A DNA stretch of 64,000 nucleotides. Origin: Saccharomonospora marina XMU15 (GTDB lineage Bacteria; Actinomycetota; Actinomycetes; Mycobacteriales; Pseudonocardiaceae). Under the pieces are notes generated by a model. It worked only from the letters and a program-made list of their open reading frames with translations, was not told the origin of the DNA and made no database searches. Position 1 is the stretch's first letter. Every line of letters begins with the position of its first letter. Location: positions 1,454,628-1,518,627 of the forward strand of contig NZ_CM001439.1 of NCBI RefSeq assembly GCF_000244955.1. Reading direction: 5' to 3'. The position numbers were made by a program, and so were the translations under genes. Positions 51,860 to 61,115 of this stretch are shown one piece after another.

Positions 51860-52822
51860 TCAGAGCGCGGCCTCCAGTAGCCGCAGGTGCTCCTGGAGCA
51901 GGGCACGTATCCCGGAATGGGTGGTGACCCCGAACAACGGGTCGGACTCCACGATCCGCCCACTCTCCGCGAGCAACACCAGACCCGGCGGGTCGCTGAT
52001 GTGCACCCCGTGGCCGCCGGTGAACAACTCGGCGGTGCCGAGCAACCGGGGGAACGCCACGTCGGCGGGCAGCCCGTCGCAGGTCAGCAGGAATTCCAGG
52101 TACTGCGGCGGCAGCCGCACCCCGAGCCTGCGCTGTGCGTCGTCGATCCCGGCGTGGGTCGCGGGCGGCGGCACGTTGCCCGGTTCGCCGCGCAGCCACA
52201 TGATCCGCTCGATGAGTTCTCGCCAGTCCAATGGTCGCGACTCGGTCCGGTAGCGGGTGTGCAGCGCGGCGATGAGCGTCCCCGCGTAGTCGCGGGCCCA
52301 GCCGTCCGCGACCGCCAGCGTGCCTTGCACCAGCAGCGGCGCGACGTGGCGGCACGCGGCGAGCGTGGCGATGTCGGGCCGCGCCGACAGCCGCGCCTGC
52401 TCGGCCCACCGGGCGAGGGCGCACCTGGCGCCCTGCAGGTCGCCCTCCCTCGCGCGGTCCTCCGCCTCGGCGGCCTGCTCGCGCAGCGGTCCGCCCGCGT
52501 CGAGGTGCTTGCGGTGTGCGCGTTCCTCGGCGTCCAGGTCCAGCGGTGGCAGTTCGCCACCCCAGTCCGGGGCGCCGCGCGCGGCGAAGAGCATCCCCCA
52601 TGCCCGCGCGGTCACCTCGTCCGGCACGAGCAGCACGGCGGGTCGCGACGTGACCGCCTGCCAGCGGGACACGAGCCGGTCGGACTCGCTCGCCGCGCCG
52701 ACACACGCCAACAGCAACGCCGCGTAACCGACCGCCGCGTCCACCCTCGCGTCGTCCGCCATGAGCACCTCGCGCACGGCGGACTCGGCATAGCTCTCGG
52801 GGCCCTCGGGGTTTTCGGACAC
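51860..52822 (-). CDS. SMI1/KNR4-domain protein
   Basis: 320 aa, GTG start 12 bp after pepA. The first ~210 residues are an Ala/Arg-rich helical region without known motifs. The C-terminal ~110 residues (ATHAGIDDAQRRLGVRLPPQYLEFLLTCDGL, FTGGHGVHISDP) match the SMI1/KNR4 (SUKH) fold, used in bacteria as immunity or regulatory modules. No toxin gene is adjacent, so an immunity role is not supported here. Probably cotranscribed with pepA. Confidence 0.78.
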   Translation of the reverse strand: MSENPEGPESYAESAVREVLMADDARVDAAVGYAALLLACVGAASESDRLVSRWQAVTSRPAVLLVPDEVTARAWGMLFAARGAPDWGGELPPLDLDAEERAHRKHLDAGGPLREQAAEAEDRAREGDLQGARCALARWAEQARLSARPDIATLAACRHVAPLLVQGTLAVADGWARDYAGTLIAALHTRYRTESRPLDWRELIERIMWLRGEPGNVPPPATHAGIDDAQRRLGVRLPPQYLEFLLTCDGLPADVAFPRLLGTAELFTGGHGVHISDPPGLVLLAESGRIVESDPLFGVTTHSGIRALLQEHLRLLEAAL

Positions 52823-52834
52823 CGGGAAGGCGAC

Positions 52835-54328
52835 CTACCCGGCCTCGGCGATGTCGGCGAGTACCGCGGCGATGGTGCGCACCGGCACACCGGTGCCGCC
52901 CTTGCCGGTGTAGCCCCACGGCGAACCCGTGTTGAACGCGGGCCCCGCGATGTCGATGTGAGCCCAGGGCAGACCCTTGGGAACGAACTCCCGCAGGAAC
53001 ACCCCGGCGGCGAGCATGCCGCCCCAGCGATGCCCCGTCACGTTGGCGAGGTCGGCCAGTTTGGAGTCCAGGTCCGAGCGCAGTTCCTCCGGCAACGGCA
53101 TCGGCCAGCCGTTCTCGCCGGTCGCCGAGGCGATGGCGGCGACGCGGTCACGGAACTCCTCGGAACCCATGATGCCCGGCGTGCGATTGCCAAGCGCGAC
53201 CAGTTGCGCACCGGTGAGTGTGGACGTCTCGATGAGGTAGTCCGGCTCCTCCTCCGCTGCGCGGACGATGGCGTCGGCGAGCACCAGCCTGCCCTCGGCG
53301 TCGGTGTTGAGTACCTCGACCGTCTTGCCGCCGTACATGGTGAGCACGTCTCCCGGCCGGTACGACGTCGCCGACGGCATGTTCTCCGCGAGCGGGATGT
53401 GGGCGACGACCTCGAGCGGGTACTTCAGCTTCGCCGCGAGCACCACCGAGGCCAGCACACCGGCGGCCCCGGACATGTCCGAGGTCATGTGGTCCATGTT
53501 CGCCGCGGGCTTGATCGAGATACCTCCGGTGTCGAAGGTGATGCCCTTGCCCACGAGCGCCACCTTCTTCGCCGCCTTCGTGCCGCGGTAGCGAAGGCGC
53601 AGCAGCCGGGGAGGCCGCGACGATCCGCCGCCGACACCCAGAATTCCGCCGAAGCCCTTGCGCTTCAGCGCCCGCTCGTCGAGCACCTCGAACTCCAGGC
53701 CCGCGTCCTCGGCGAGTTCTCGGGCCCGCTCGGCGAACGACGCCGGAAACAGGTCGTTCGGCGGGGTGTTGACCAGATCCCTCGCCGTGGCCACCGCCTC
53801 GGCGATCGCCACGGCCGCCTTCAGGGTGGCCTTGTGAGCCCGAGCGGTTCCCTCCTCCGGGTAGACGAGGTCCACCGTGGACACCGGCGCGTCGCCCGGC
53901 TCCGACTTGTACCTGGTGAAGGTGTACGCGCCGAGCACCGTGCCCTCCGCGACCGCCTGCAGCTCCCGAGCGGACAGTGTCGTCAGCGCGCGGGATGTGC
54001 CCGACAACGCGCGGGCCGCCGCTCCCGCCGCGCGGCGTAGCTGCTCCGACGTCGTGGGCGGGGTACCGAGGCCCACGGCGAGCACCACGGGTGCGGGAAT
54101 GCGGCCGAGTGTCGGCAGCTTCACGATCTCCTCGGCCTTGCCGGTGGCGCCCAGCGTGCGCAGCGTGTCGACGAGGTCGCCGCCGAGTGCGGCGTCCACC
54201 GCCCGCGCGCCCTCGGCCAACTCGAGCCCGTCGGGCCCCTGCACGGTACCGATCACCACCACCTCGGCGCGGCTCTTGGCCAGCGCCGCCTCGGTGTTCT
54301 CGGTCAGGGCAAGTTTTGGCAGGGTCAC
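52835..54328 (-). CDS. pepA: Leucyl aminopeptidase (PepA, M17)
   Basis: 497 aa. Two-metal active site: [16 protein letters not shown] (~265-280), [11 protein letters not shown], and [15 protein letters not shown] (~341-355), plus [11 protein letters not shown]. Cytosolic aminopeptidase removing N-terminal residues; hexameric in the family. Same neighbourhood (pepB next to the E2/ilvE/cobT group) as M. tuberculosis. Confidence 0.95.
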   Translation of the reverse strand: MTLPKLALTENTEAALAKSRAEVVVIGTVQGPDGLELAEGARAVDAALGGDLVDTLRTLGATGKAEEIVKLPTLGRIPAPVVLAVGLGTPPTTSEQLRRAAGAAARALSGTSRALTTLSARELQAVAEGTVLGAYTFTRYKSEPGDAPVSTVDLVYPEEGTARAHKATLKAAVAIAEAVATARDLVNTPPNDLFPASFAERARELAEDAGLEFEVLDERALKRKGFGGILGVGGGSSRPPRLLRLRYRGTKAAKKVALVGKGITFDTGGISIKPAANMDHMTSDMSGAAGVLASVVLAAKLKYPLEVVAHIPLAENMPSATSYRPGDVLTMYGGKTVEVLNTDAEGRLVLADAIVRAAEEEPDYLIETSTLTGAQLVALGNRTPGIMGSEEFRDRVAAIASATGENGWPMPLPEELRSDLDSKLADLANVTGHRWGGMLAAGVFLREFVPKGLPWAHIDIAGPAFNTGSPWGYTGKGGTGVPVRTIAAVLADIAEAG

Positions 54329-54400
54329 GTCGGGCTCCTCGCTGCTGTCTGTGGTGGCTCAAGCCATGCTATTGACGACATTGTCCGTGGTGAGAGGTAG

Positions 54401-55309
54401 GTGCGCCGCGTGTTGCTCGGTGCGGGCATTCTTGGTGCGCTCGCGATGGCCGCCTCGGCCGCGGGTTGGTGGTTGCTGGCGGGGATGGCGGTCGCGGCCG
54501 CGCTGACCGAAAGCGCGAGCCGCGTGGTCGGCGAACCGGACTCCGCGATCACCTCGGGCCTGCGGGCCTCGTCGCGGCTGGCGCTGCTGGTGCTGTTCGC
54601 CACGGTTTTCGTTTCCTATGCCGCGCCCCCCTACCGGGTGCCCGCCGCGGTCGGCTTCACCGTGCTTGTCACCGTCGCGCCGGTCACCGGCGTTCGGGTG
54701 AACCGGACCTGGCGTAGGTGGCTGACCGGGGTGTTGCTGGTGGCGGCGACCGCCTTCGTCGCGCTGTGCGTCGCGATCCCCCCAGCATCGTCGCCCGAGG
54801 CGACGGCGTTTGCGCCCGCAGGTGTGCTGCTTTCGGCTGCCGTGCTGTTTCCACTGTTCGCCGGGCTGCGTGGCGGCAGGCTCGCCGTGGCCGCGGTGGT
54901 GGCGGCAGCCGTGGCCTCGGCCGCGCTGTACCAGTTGGGCCCGGTACGGCTCGGTCTTTCGCCCACCGCGCCGCAGGAGGTGCTCGCCGCGGCGGACGCC
55001 GCCGCGCTGCGAGGGGTGTTCGTGGCGGTGGTGGTGCTCGCGACGGTGCCCGCGGCCGTGCTCGCCCTCGACGAGGCCGTCGAGGCGGTCGCCCCGGGCT
55101 CTCGCATCCGCGGTCTGCTGGCCCTCGGTGCGGTGGTGACCTTGCTCGCCGCGGTGTTGAGCATGGTCGGGGCGTTGTTTCTGGCGGCGGCCGCCGCGTT
55201 GCTCGAGGTGATCGTCGGGGTGGTGCTGGCGAGCCGCGTCCGCCCGCTCGGCGCCGCCACGGTGGTTGTCGCGTCGGCTCTTCTCGCCGGGCTAGTGTTC
55301 GTGGCGTGA
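54401..55309 (+). CDS. Multi-pass membrane protein of unknown function
   Basis: 302 aa made almost entirely of Ala/Val/Leu-rich helices, about nine to ten TM segments (e.g. 4-20, 24-36, 55-75, 78-95, 105-125, 138-155, 160-180, 205-225, 240-285). No charged motif or known fold recognised. Stop overlaps the GTG of the DUF402 gene by 4 bp, so they are coupled. Confidence 0.65.
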   Translation: MRRVLLGAGILGALAMAASAAGWWLLAGMAVAAALTESASRVVGEPDSAITSGLRASSRLALLVLFATVFVSYAAPPYRVPAAVGFTVLVTVAPVTGVRVNRTWRRWLTGVLLVAATAFVALCVAIPPASSPEATAFAPAGVLLSAAVLFPLFAGLRGGRLAVAAVVAAAVASAALYQLGPVRLGLSPTAPQEVLAAADAAALRGVFVAVVVLATVPAAVLALDEAVEAVAPGSRIRGLLALGAVVTLLAAVLSMVGALFLAAAAALLEVIVGVVLASRVRPLGAATVVVASALLAGLVFVA

Positions 55310-55938
55310 GGTGGGCACCGGGTGAGACAGCCGTGCTGAGTTTCGTACGCTCGGACGCCAGCGTCAGCCAGCGACATCCGTTGCGAGTGCTCGCCGACGA
55401 CGGTACGGAACTGCTCGGCTGGTTGCCCGCGGGCACCGAGATCGTCGGCACCCGGCTCGCGGACGGGCGGCAGATCCGTGAGGCGCCGCTGGGCCAGCGG
55501 TTCGTCCTGCCACGGATGCGGGTTCGTGACCGGTGGCGGGACTGCTCCACGTTGCGCCTGATCCGCGAAGACGAGTGGTCGTCGGTGTGGTGGTTCTTCG
55601 ACGGCAGCGGCAGCTTCCTTGCCTGGTACGTCAACCTGGAGATTCCGCTGGGGCGCGGCAGGTACGGGCCGCGGCGCATCGACGGCGCGCTCGACGTCGT
55701 CGTGGAGCCGGGCGGGCGCTGGAGTTGGAAGGACGAGGACGAGGCGGCCGAGGCGGTGCGAGCGGGCAGGCTGAGCGGGCAGCAGCTGGCCAAGCTGCGC
55801 GCGGAGGGGGAGCGCCTGATCGACCGCGCCGAGGCGGGCACGTTCCCGTTCGACGGCACGTGGACACAGTTTCGCCCGGACCCCCGCTGGCCGGTGCCCC
55901 AGTTGCCCGTCGAGCTGTGGGCTCAGGACATCGCGTAG
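55306..55938 (+). CDS. DUF402 family protein
   Basis: 210 aa from GTG 55306 (MRWAPGETAVLSFV). DUF402 core: LRLIREDEWSSVWWFFDGSGSFLAWYVNLEIPLGR in part, then RIDGALDVVVEPGGRWSWKDEDEAAEAVRAG. The fold is that of FomD/Ntdp-type phosphatases, which act on nucleotides or phosphonates; metal-binding Asp/Glu residues lie in LDVVVEP and KDEDE. Substrate unknown. The 3' end overlaps the convergent gene by 16 bp. Confidence 0.85.
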   Translation: MRWAPGETAVLSFVRSDASVSQRHPLRVLADDGTELLGWLPAGTEIVGTRLADGRQIREAPLGQRFVLPRMRVRDRWRDCSTLRLIREDEWSSVWWFFDGSGSFLAWYVNLEIPLGRGRYGPRRIDGALDVVVEPGGRWSWKDEDEAAEAVRAGRLSGQQLAKLRAEGERLIDRAEAGTFPFDGTWTQFRPDPRWPVPQLPVELWAQDIA

Positions 55939-56234
55939 GCGAGGCTCCACAGCACCGTGGCGGCCACGATCAGACCAGCCATGGACTTGCCGGGGAGGTC
56001 ACGCGGGAAGACCTTCCCGTGTACGCCCTTCCACCAGAAAACACTCCACACGGCACCGATGATGCCGAGGAAGCCACCGAAACCGCCCGCCATGATGTAG
56101 CCGATCAGCACGATCATGCCCGCCGCGAAGGTCAGCAGTGCCGCGGCGATGAAGGTCTTGACGTCGGAGGCCGTTCCCGCGGAGACGCGATTGCCCCCGG
56201 CCGGCCGAGAAGACTGCTGGGTCACGGACGTCAT
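55923..56234 (-). CDS. Small membrane protein of unknown function
   Basis: 103 aa with three TM helices (~28-50, ~53-70, ~82-100), a Gly-rich middle (YIMAGGFGGFLGIIGAVW) and a short hydrophilic N-terminus. Divergent from ilvE with 53 bp between starts. No recognised family. Confidence 0.7.
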   Translation of the reverse strand: MTSVTQQSSRPAGGNRVSAGTASDVKTFIAAALLTFAAGMIVLIGYIMAGGFGGFLGIIGAVWSVFWWKGVHGKVFPRDLPGKSMAGLIVAATVLWSLAYAMS

Positions 56235-56287
56235 CGTAGAGCCAAACGGATGTTCTGACGTCCAAGTAAACGAGATATGCTCGGGCC

Positions 56288-57391
56288 ATGACGACCGCGA
56301 TCTCCTTCAGCCGGACCATGAGCCCGACCCCCGCATCGGCGGAGGCGGTAGCGGAGGTACTGGCGAAGCCCGGTTTCGGGACGCGGTTCACCGACCACAT
56401 GGTGACCGTGCGGTGGTCGGAAGGCGTCGGCTGGCACGACGCGCGACTGACCCCCTACGAGCCGCTGACGCTCGACCCGGCCACCGCGGTGCTGCACTAC
56501 GGGCAGGCCATCTTCGAGGGGCTGAAAGCCTACCGGCAGCCGGACGGCTCCATCAGCGCGTTCCGCCCGCAGCTGAACGCCGCCCGGTTTCGCAGGTCGG
56601 CCCGCAGGATGGCGATGCCGGAGTTGCCGGACGAGCTGTTCCTCGGCTCGATCCACGAGCTGATCGAGGTGGACGGCCGGTGGGTGCCCACCAGCGAGGG
56701 CGACACGCTCTACCTGCGGCCGTTCCTGATCGCGACGGAGGCGGGGCTGGGCGTGAACAAGCCCTCCGCGCAGTACCTGTACTCCCTGATCGCCTCGCCG
56801 GCAGGCTCCTACTTCGCGGGCGGCGTCAAGCCGGTGAGCGTGTGGCTTTCCACCGAGTACGTGCGCGCCGCACCGGGCGGCACCGGTTTCGCCAAGTGCG
56901 CGGGTAACTACGCCGCTTCGTTCGTCGCGCAGGCGGAGGCTGTCGAGCACGGCTGTGACCAGGTCGTGTGGCTGGACGCGGTGGAGCGCAGGTGGGTCGA
57001 GGAGATGGGCGGGATGAACCTGTTCTTCGTCTTCGGCTCAGGCAAGGACGCGCGCCTTGTGACGCCCGAACTGACCGGGTCGCTGTTGCCGGGCGTCACG
57101 CGGGACTCGCTGCTGACGCTGGCCGCCGACTTCGGGCACAAGGTCGAGGAGCGCAGGATTTCCACCGAGGAGTGGGAGAAGGCGGCAGCCTCCGGAGAGC
57201 TCACCGAGGTGTTCGCGTGCGGCACCGCCGCGGTCATCACGCCTGTCGGCAGGGTGAAGCACGCGGGCGGGGAGTTCACCATCGCAGGCGGCCAGCCTGG
57301 CGAGGTCACCCTGCGGCTGCGGGACGAGCTCACCGGTATCCAGAACGGCACCCGCCCCGACCCGCACGGCTGGATGTACAAGCTGACCTGA
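56288..57391 (+). CDS. ilvE: Branched-chain amino acid aminotransferase (IlvE)
   Basis: 367 aa class IV PLP aminotransferase. [17 protein letters not shown] (~75-90), [16 protein letters not shown], the PLP-binding Lys in [17 protein letters not shown] (K204 area) and [15 protein letters not shown] near the C-terminus. Final step of Val/Leu/Ile synthesis and first step of their breakdown, which feeds branched primers to FabH. Ends 1 bp from the convergent cobT. Confidence 0.96.
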   Translation: MTTAISFSRTMSPTPASAEAVAEVLAKPGFGTRFTDHMVTVRWSEGVGWHDARLTPYEPLTLDPATAVLHYGQAIFEGLKAYRQPDGSISAFRPQLNAARFRRSARRMAMPELPDELFLGSIHELIEVDGRWVPTSEGDTLYLRPFLIATEAGLGVNKPSAQYLYSLIASPAGSYFAGGVKPVSVWLSTEYVRAAPGGTGFAKCAGNYAASFVAQAEAVEHGCDQVVWLDAVERRWVEEMGGMNLFFVFGSGKDARLVTPELTGSLLPGVTRDSLLTLAADFGHKVEERRISTEEWEKAAASGELTEVFACGTAAVITPVGRVKHAGGEFTIAGGQPGEVTLRLRDELTGIQNGTRPDPHGWMYKLT

Positions 57392-57392
57392 G

Positions 57393-58391
57393 TCAGCCGG
57401 TCAAGGTGGCCGCCGTGAGCAGCGGCAGCACGGCGGTGGCCGCGAGGCCACCGCCGCGCCGGACGCCGAGGTCGACGATCGGTTCGAGGTCCAGGTGTTC
57501 CAGTGCCATCGCGTGCGCCGGTTCGCTGCCGCGGTGAGCGGCCGCCCACCAGGAACGGGCACCCGGGGCGAACTCCTCCGCGACGAGCGCGGCTGCCGTG
57601 ACGGCCAGGCCGTCGAGCAGCACCGGGGTACGGCGCGCGGCTGCCCGCGCCAGGAAACCGGCCACGGCGGCGAGGTCGGCGCCTCCCGAGGTGCGTAGCA
57701 GGTCCAGCGGGTCGGACAGCACGGTTTTCGCCCTGCGAAGCGCATCGCGCACCGCCGCGGCCTTGCGCATCCAAGTGTTGTCGTCGATGGGTTCGACGGC
57801 GCCGCCCCTGCCGACGACGGCGACCGGCTCGGTTCCCGTCAGCGCCGCCACGAGTGTCGCGGCGGGCGTGCTCACCGCAACTCCGAGCTCGGCGGGAACC
57901 AGTAGGTCGGCGCCCTCGTCGACCGCCGCGTCGGCGAGCAGCATGCCCGCGCGCACCGCCGCCTCGGCCTCCTCGCGGGTCAGCGCATCCTCGGTGTCGA
58001 TCGAACCGGTCCCGCGGCGAACCTTGAAACCACCGTCGACGGCGGGCGGTGTCTCCTCGGCGTCGACGGCAAGGTCCACCACCCGTAGCCGCGCGTCTCC
58101 GGCCCCGGCGAGTAGCGCCAGGCTTGCCGTACCTGCCGCCAGTTCGGCCGCGGCCCGCGCGGTGCTACCCGCAGGCTGGGCGGAGACACCCCTGGCGGCG
58201 ATGCCGTGATCGGCCGCGAACACGACCACACGCGCGCGGCGGGGGGTGCGCGGCGGCGCCTGCCCCTGGCAAGCCGAAAGCCACCCGGCGATTTCGTCGA
58301 GTGTGCCGAGCCCGCCTCGCTGCCGTAATGCCTCGGCCCTGGCAATCTCGTCGAGCTGGCCGATGTCGGCGAAGTCGATGGACACGGGCAC
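57393..58391 (-). CDS. cobT: Nicotinate-nucleotide:dimethylbenzimidazole phosphoribosyltransferase (CobT)
   Basis: 332 aa. RARVVVFAADHGIAARGVSAQP (~52-73), the Gly/Ala-rich substrate region and LLVPAELGVAVSTPAATLVAALTG (~160-180). Makes alpha-ribazole phosphate for the lower ligand of cobalamin. GTG start. Other cob genes are outside the window; cobT next to ilvE is typical of actinobacteria. Confidence 0.93.
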   Translation of the reverse strand: MPVSIDFADIGQLDEIARAEALRQRGGLGTLDEIAGWLSACQGQAPPRTPRRARVVVFAADHGIAARGVSAQPAGSTARAAAELAAGTASLALLAGAGDARLRVVDLAVDAEETPPAVDGGFKVRRGTGSIDTEDALTREEAEAAVRAGMLLADAAVDEGADLLVPAELGVAVSTPAATLVAALTGTEPVAVVGRGGAVEPIDDNTWMRKAAAVRDALRRAKTVLSDPLDLLRTSGGADLAAVAGFLARAAARRTPVLLDGLAVTAAALVAEEFAPGARSWWAAAHRGSEPAHAMALEHLDLEPIVDLGVRRGGGLAATAVLPLLTAATLTG

Positions 58392-58511
58392 AAGTTACCG
58401 GGCCTGGCGCGCAGCTGAAGCGGCCGTCCCGGCAACGGCGGCGACGAGCACGCGGTCGGCGAGTCGGCGATCCACAACGGACTGCCGGTCCGTTGCCGCG
58501 CGGCGTGCTCG

Positions 58512-58526
58512 TATGATCTGCGCGTG
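58512..58526 (+). promoter_or_regulatory. -10 box for a leaderless ispD transcript
   Basis: TATGAT, six bases, GTG at 58524, no ribosome-binding site: leaderless geometry. -35 not obvious. Confidence 0.6.
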
Positions 58527-59258
58527 GCGAAACGGCGATCGCGGCGCGGGCCCAGCGCGGCGGGTGTGGTGCTCGCCAGCGGCGCCGGTACCCGCGTCGG
58601 CGCGGCGACGAACAAGGTCTTCCTGCCGCTGGCGGGCCGACGTCTCGTCTCCTGGTCGTTGCGGTCGTTCGCGAGCGTTGCCGACATCGGCGTGTTGCTG
58701 CTGGTCGCAAGACCACAGGACGGCGAGCTCGTCGAGTTCGTGCTCGATCACGAGGTGGCCGCCGACGTCGAGGTCGTCCATGGCGGGAAGACCAGGCAGG
58801 AGTCGGAGCTGAACGCGCTGCGGCACCTGGCGCAGCGGATCGAGGCGGGCATCGTGGACACCGTGCTGCTGCACGACGCGGCCCGCCCGCTGGTCAGTCC
58901 CGCGTTGATAACCGCTGTGTTGCGTTCGGCCCGCGAGCACGGCGGCGCGGTTCCCGGAATGCTCGCCGACGATCTCGCGGAAGTGGGCGCGGGCGGCGAC
59001 ACGCTGTCACGACGGCCGTCGGAGACGTTGATCAGGGCGCAGACCCCGCAGGGGTTTCGCGCCGCGCCGCTGCTCGCCGCCTACGAGCAGGCGGAGCGGG
59101 AGCGGTTCGTCGGCACCGACACCGCATCCTGCCTGGAACGCTTCTCCGACGTGCCGGTGCACTGGGTGCGGGGTGAGCAGCGAAACTTCAAGATCACCTA
59201 CCCGCACGACCTCGCGATCGCGCGGCGTGTCCTCGCCGCGCCGCCCGAGCGGCAGTGA
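58524..59258 (+). CDS. ispD: IspD-like cytidylyltransferase
   Basis: 244 aa. The nucleotide-binding loop is seen as VVLASGAGTRVGAATNKVFLPLAG (in part, ~15-38). HDAARPLVS (~115), AQTPQGFR (~170) and TDTASCLERF follow, as in 2-C-methyl-D-erythritol 4-phosphate cytidylyltransferases of the MEP isoprenoid pathway. IspF is not adjacent, and the loop reads ASGAGTR rather than the common AAGxGTR, so a second, IspD-like copy with another polyol-phosphate substrate is possible. Confidence 0.82.
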   Translation: MAKRRSRRGPSAAGVVLASGAGTRVGAATNKVFLPLAGRRLVSWSLRSFASVADIGVLLLVARPQDGELVEFVLDHEVAADVEVVHGGKTRQESELNALRHLAQRIEAGIVDTVLLHDAARPLVSPALITAVLRSAREHGGAVPGMLADDLAEVGAGGDTLSRRPSETLIRAQTPQGFRAAPLLAAYEQAERERFVGTDTASCLERFSDVPVHWVRGEQRNFKITYPHDLAIARRVLAAPPERQ

Positions 59259-59259
59259 A

Positions 59260-59309
59260 GGTCACCGCCGCTCGACCCTGCGTGCCCCGTCGGGCGAGCA
59301 ACGGTGACC
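59260..59309. terminator. Hairpin between ispD and the aldo/keto reductase
   Basis: GGTCACCG/CGGTGACC with an inner GCTCG/CGAGC stem, in the gap between two converging genes; can serve both strands. Confidence 0.6.
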
Positions 59310-59317
59310 GGACGAGC

Positions 59318-60310
59318 TCAGCGTGGGCTCTGAGTCATGCGGGGATCGCGCTCGACGACGTCACCCAGTGCCTCGTCGATCGCGCGCATCAGGTCGGCCT
59401 CCAGCCGCACGCCCGCCGCCTTCACGTTCTCGTGCACCTGTTCCGGGCGGGACGCTCCGATGATGGCGGATGCCACGTTGGTGTTCTGCAGTACCCACGC
59501 GACGGCGAGCTGGGCCAGCGAGAGCCCGGCCTGGTCGGCGAGCGGGCGGAGCCGTTCGACACCGGCCAGCACGTCGTCGGAAAGGAACCGCTTGACGAAG
59601 TTCGCACCACCGTTGGTGTCGGTGGCCCGTGACCCGGGTGGCGGTGCCTGCCCGCTGCGGTACTTGCCGGTGAGCACGCCTTGCGCGATCGGCGACCACA
59701 CGATCTGGCTCATGCCCTCGCGTTCGCAGGCGGGCACGACCTGCTCCTCGATGACGCGCCACAGCATGTTGTACTGCGGCTGGTTGGACACCAGCGGTAT
59801 CCGCAGCTCGCGGGCCAGCGCCGCGCCCCTGGTGATCTGCTCCGCCGTCCACTCCGAGACGCCGAGATACAGCACCTTGCCCTGCCGGACGAGGTCGGCG
59901 AAGGCGACCATCGTCTCCTCCAGCGGCACGCTGTGGTCGAAGCGGTGTGCCTGGTAAAGGTCGATGTAGTCGGTGCCGAGCCGCTTCAGCGAGGCGTGCG
60001 CGGACTCCATGATGTGCTTGCGGGACAGGCCCTTGTCATTGGGGCCGCCCGGCCCGGTCGGCCAGAACACCTTGGTGCAGATCTCCAGGCTTTCCCTGCG
60101 CTGTCCGGCGAGGCTGCGCCCGAGAACCGACTCCGCCGCCGTGTTCGCGTACACGTCGGCGGTGTCGAAGGTGCTCACGCCCGCGTCGAGCGCCGCCTTG
60201 ACGCACGCCCGTGCCTGCTCCTCCTCCACCTGGGAGCCGTGTGTGAGCCAGTTGCCGTAGGCGATCTCGCTGACGGAAAGGCCGCTGCGGCCGAGACGAC
60301 GAAACTCCAT
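59318..60310 (-). CDS. Aldo/keto reductase
   Basis: 330 aa from ATG 60310 (MEFRRLGRSGLSVSEIAYG), 8 nt after AAGG. AKR signatures: DAGVSTFDTADVYAN (catalytic Asp/Tyr, ~45-57), Lys in EICTKVFW (~80), His in LYQAHRFDHSVP (~118) and the NADP site IVWSPIAQGVLTGKY. KCNAB-like branch (YvgN/voltage-gated-channel beta-subunit type). Cotranscribed behind a TetR gene, 52 bp away, so probably induced by its substrate. Confidence 0.93.
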   Translation of the reverse strand: MEFRRLGRSGLSVSEIAYGNWLTHGSQVEEEQARACVKAALDAGVSTFDTADVYANTAAESVLGRSLAGQRRESLEICTKVFWPTGPGGPNDKGLSRKHIMESAHASLKRLGTDYIDLYQAHRFDHSVPLEETMVAFADLVRQGKVLYLGVSEWTAEQITRGAALARELRIPLVSNQPQYNMLWRVIEEQVVPACEREGMSQIVWSPIAQGVLTGKYRSGQAPPPGSRATDTNGGANFVKRFLSDDVLAGVERLRPLADQAGLSLAQLAVAWVLQNTNVASAIIGASRPEQVHENVKAAGVRLEADLMRAIDEALGDVVERDPRMTQSPR

Positions 60311-60362
60311 GACATACACCTTATCCAGAAATCCTTCGCAAAGCTAAGTACCTGGAGTTGCT

Positions 60363-61058
60363 TCAGGTGTGTGTCGATCGAGTCTCGCTGCTCAGGCGTG
60401 CGTGTTCGGCACCCGCGGCGGCCGGGCCGACGTAGGGGAGCAGGGCGCAGTACATCAGGTCGGGAAGCAGTGAGGGCAGCAGTGCCGCCTCCCGGCGTTC
60501 CACCCGGCTGTAGATCACTTCGAGCAGGCCGCCGACGACGGTCTCAGCGGTGATCGCGGGCGGCGGGCGCATGCCCTGCTCCTCGGCGAGCGTGCAGGTG
60601 CCGCGGTTGACCACCTCCACGATGAGCTTCAACGAGTCGTTGCGTCTGCGTACCGCCCGCGGGCCCGCGGCGAGCACCTCCACCACCACGAGTTGAGCCT
60701 GTGCCGGGTGCTCGGCGAAGAGTTCCAGGATCGTGCGAAGGATGGCCTCGGCCTGTTCGGAGAAGGACGCCGACGGCTTGTTGGCCCGCTTCACCTGCTC
60801 GACCAGGTCGGCGGCGAAGTCGTCGTAGGCCGCGAGGAAGGCCTCTTCCTTGTTCTTGAAGTGCTCGTAGAACGTCTTACGAGAAACGCCGGCCCGCTCG
60901 ACGACCGACTCGACGGTCAGGTCCGGGTAGCCGTGTTCGGCCACGGCCTGCGCGACAGCCGTCAGGATGCGGGCGCGCTGGTTCTCGGCGACGTAGTCAC
61001 GGGTGAAGCCGTGTCTGCCCGGCGGCAGTTGCCGTGTGCCGTGTCCGGTTCTGCCCAC
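60363..61058 (-). CDS. TetR-family transcriptional regulator
   Basis: 231 aa from GTG 61058, 4 nt after GGAGG; the open frame upstream is antisense to the divergent gene. HTH around residues 30-75: AQAVAEHGYPDLTVESVVERAGVSRKTFYEHFKNKEEAF in part, a classic TetR domain. Tandem with the aldo/keto reductase and head-to-head with a second, degenerate TetR-like gene 54 bp away. Confidence 0.92.
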   Translation of the reverse strand: MGRTGHGTRQLPPGRHGFTRDYVAENQRARILTAVAQAVAEHGYPDLTVESVVERAGVSRKTFYEHFKNKEEAFLAAYDDFAADLVEQVKRANKPSASFSEQAEAILRTILELFAEHPAQAQLVVVEVLAAGPRAVRRRNDSLKLIVEVVNRGTCTLAEEQGMRPPPAITAETVVGGLLEVIYSRVERREAALLPSLLPDLMYCALLPYVGPAAAGAEHARLSSETRSTHT

Positions 61059-61078
61059 GTTGCCTCCGGTTGCCTGCT

Positions 61079-61115
61079 TTGCTCGCCGTGAAGCTGCCGT
61101 TACTCTTCGGATGTG
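61079..61115 (+). promoter_or_regulatory. Promoter of a leaderless TetR-like gene
   Basis: TTGCTC (61079-61084), 16 nt, TACTCT (61101-61106), six bases, GTG at 61113. Confidence 0.55.

Noticed and set aside
51887-54040. Long plus-strand ORF of ~717 codons
   Set aside because: Antisense to pepA and the SMI1/KNR4 gene; no motif of its own.
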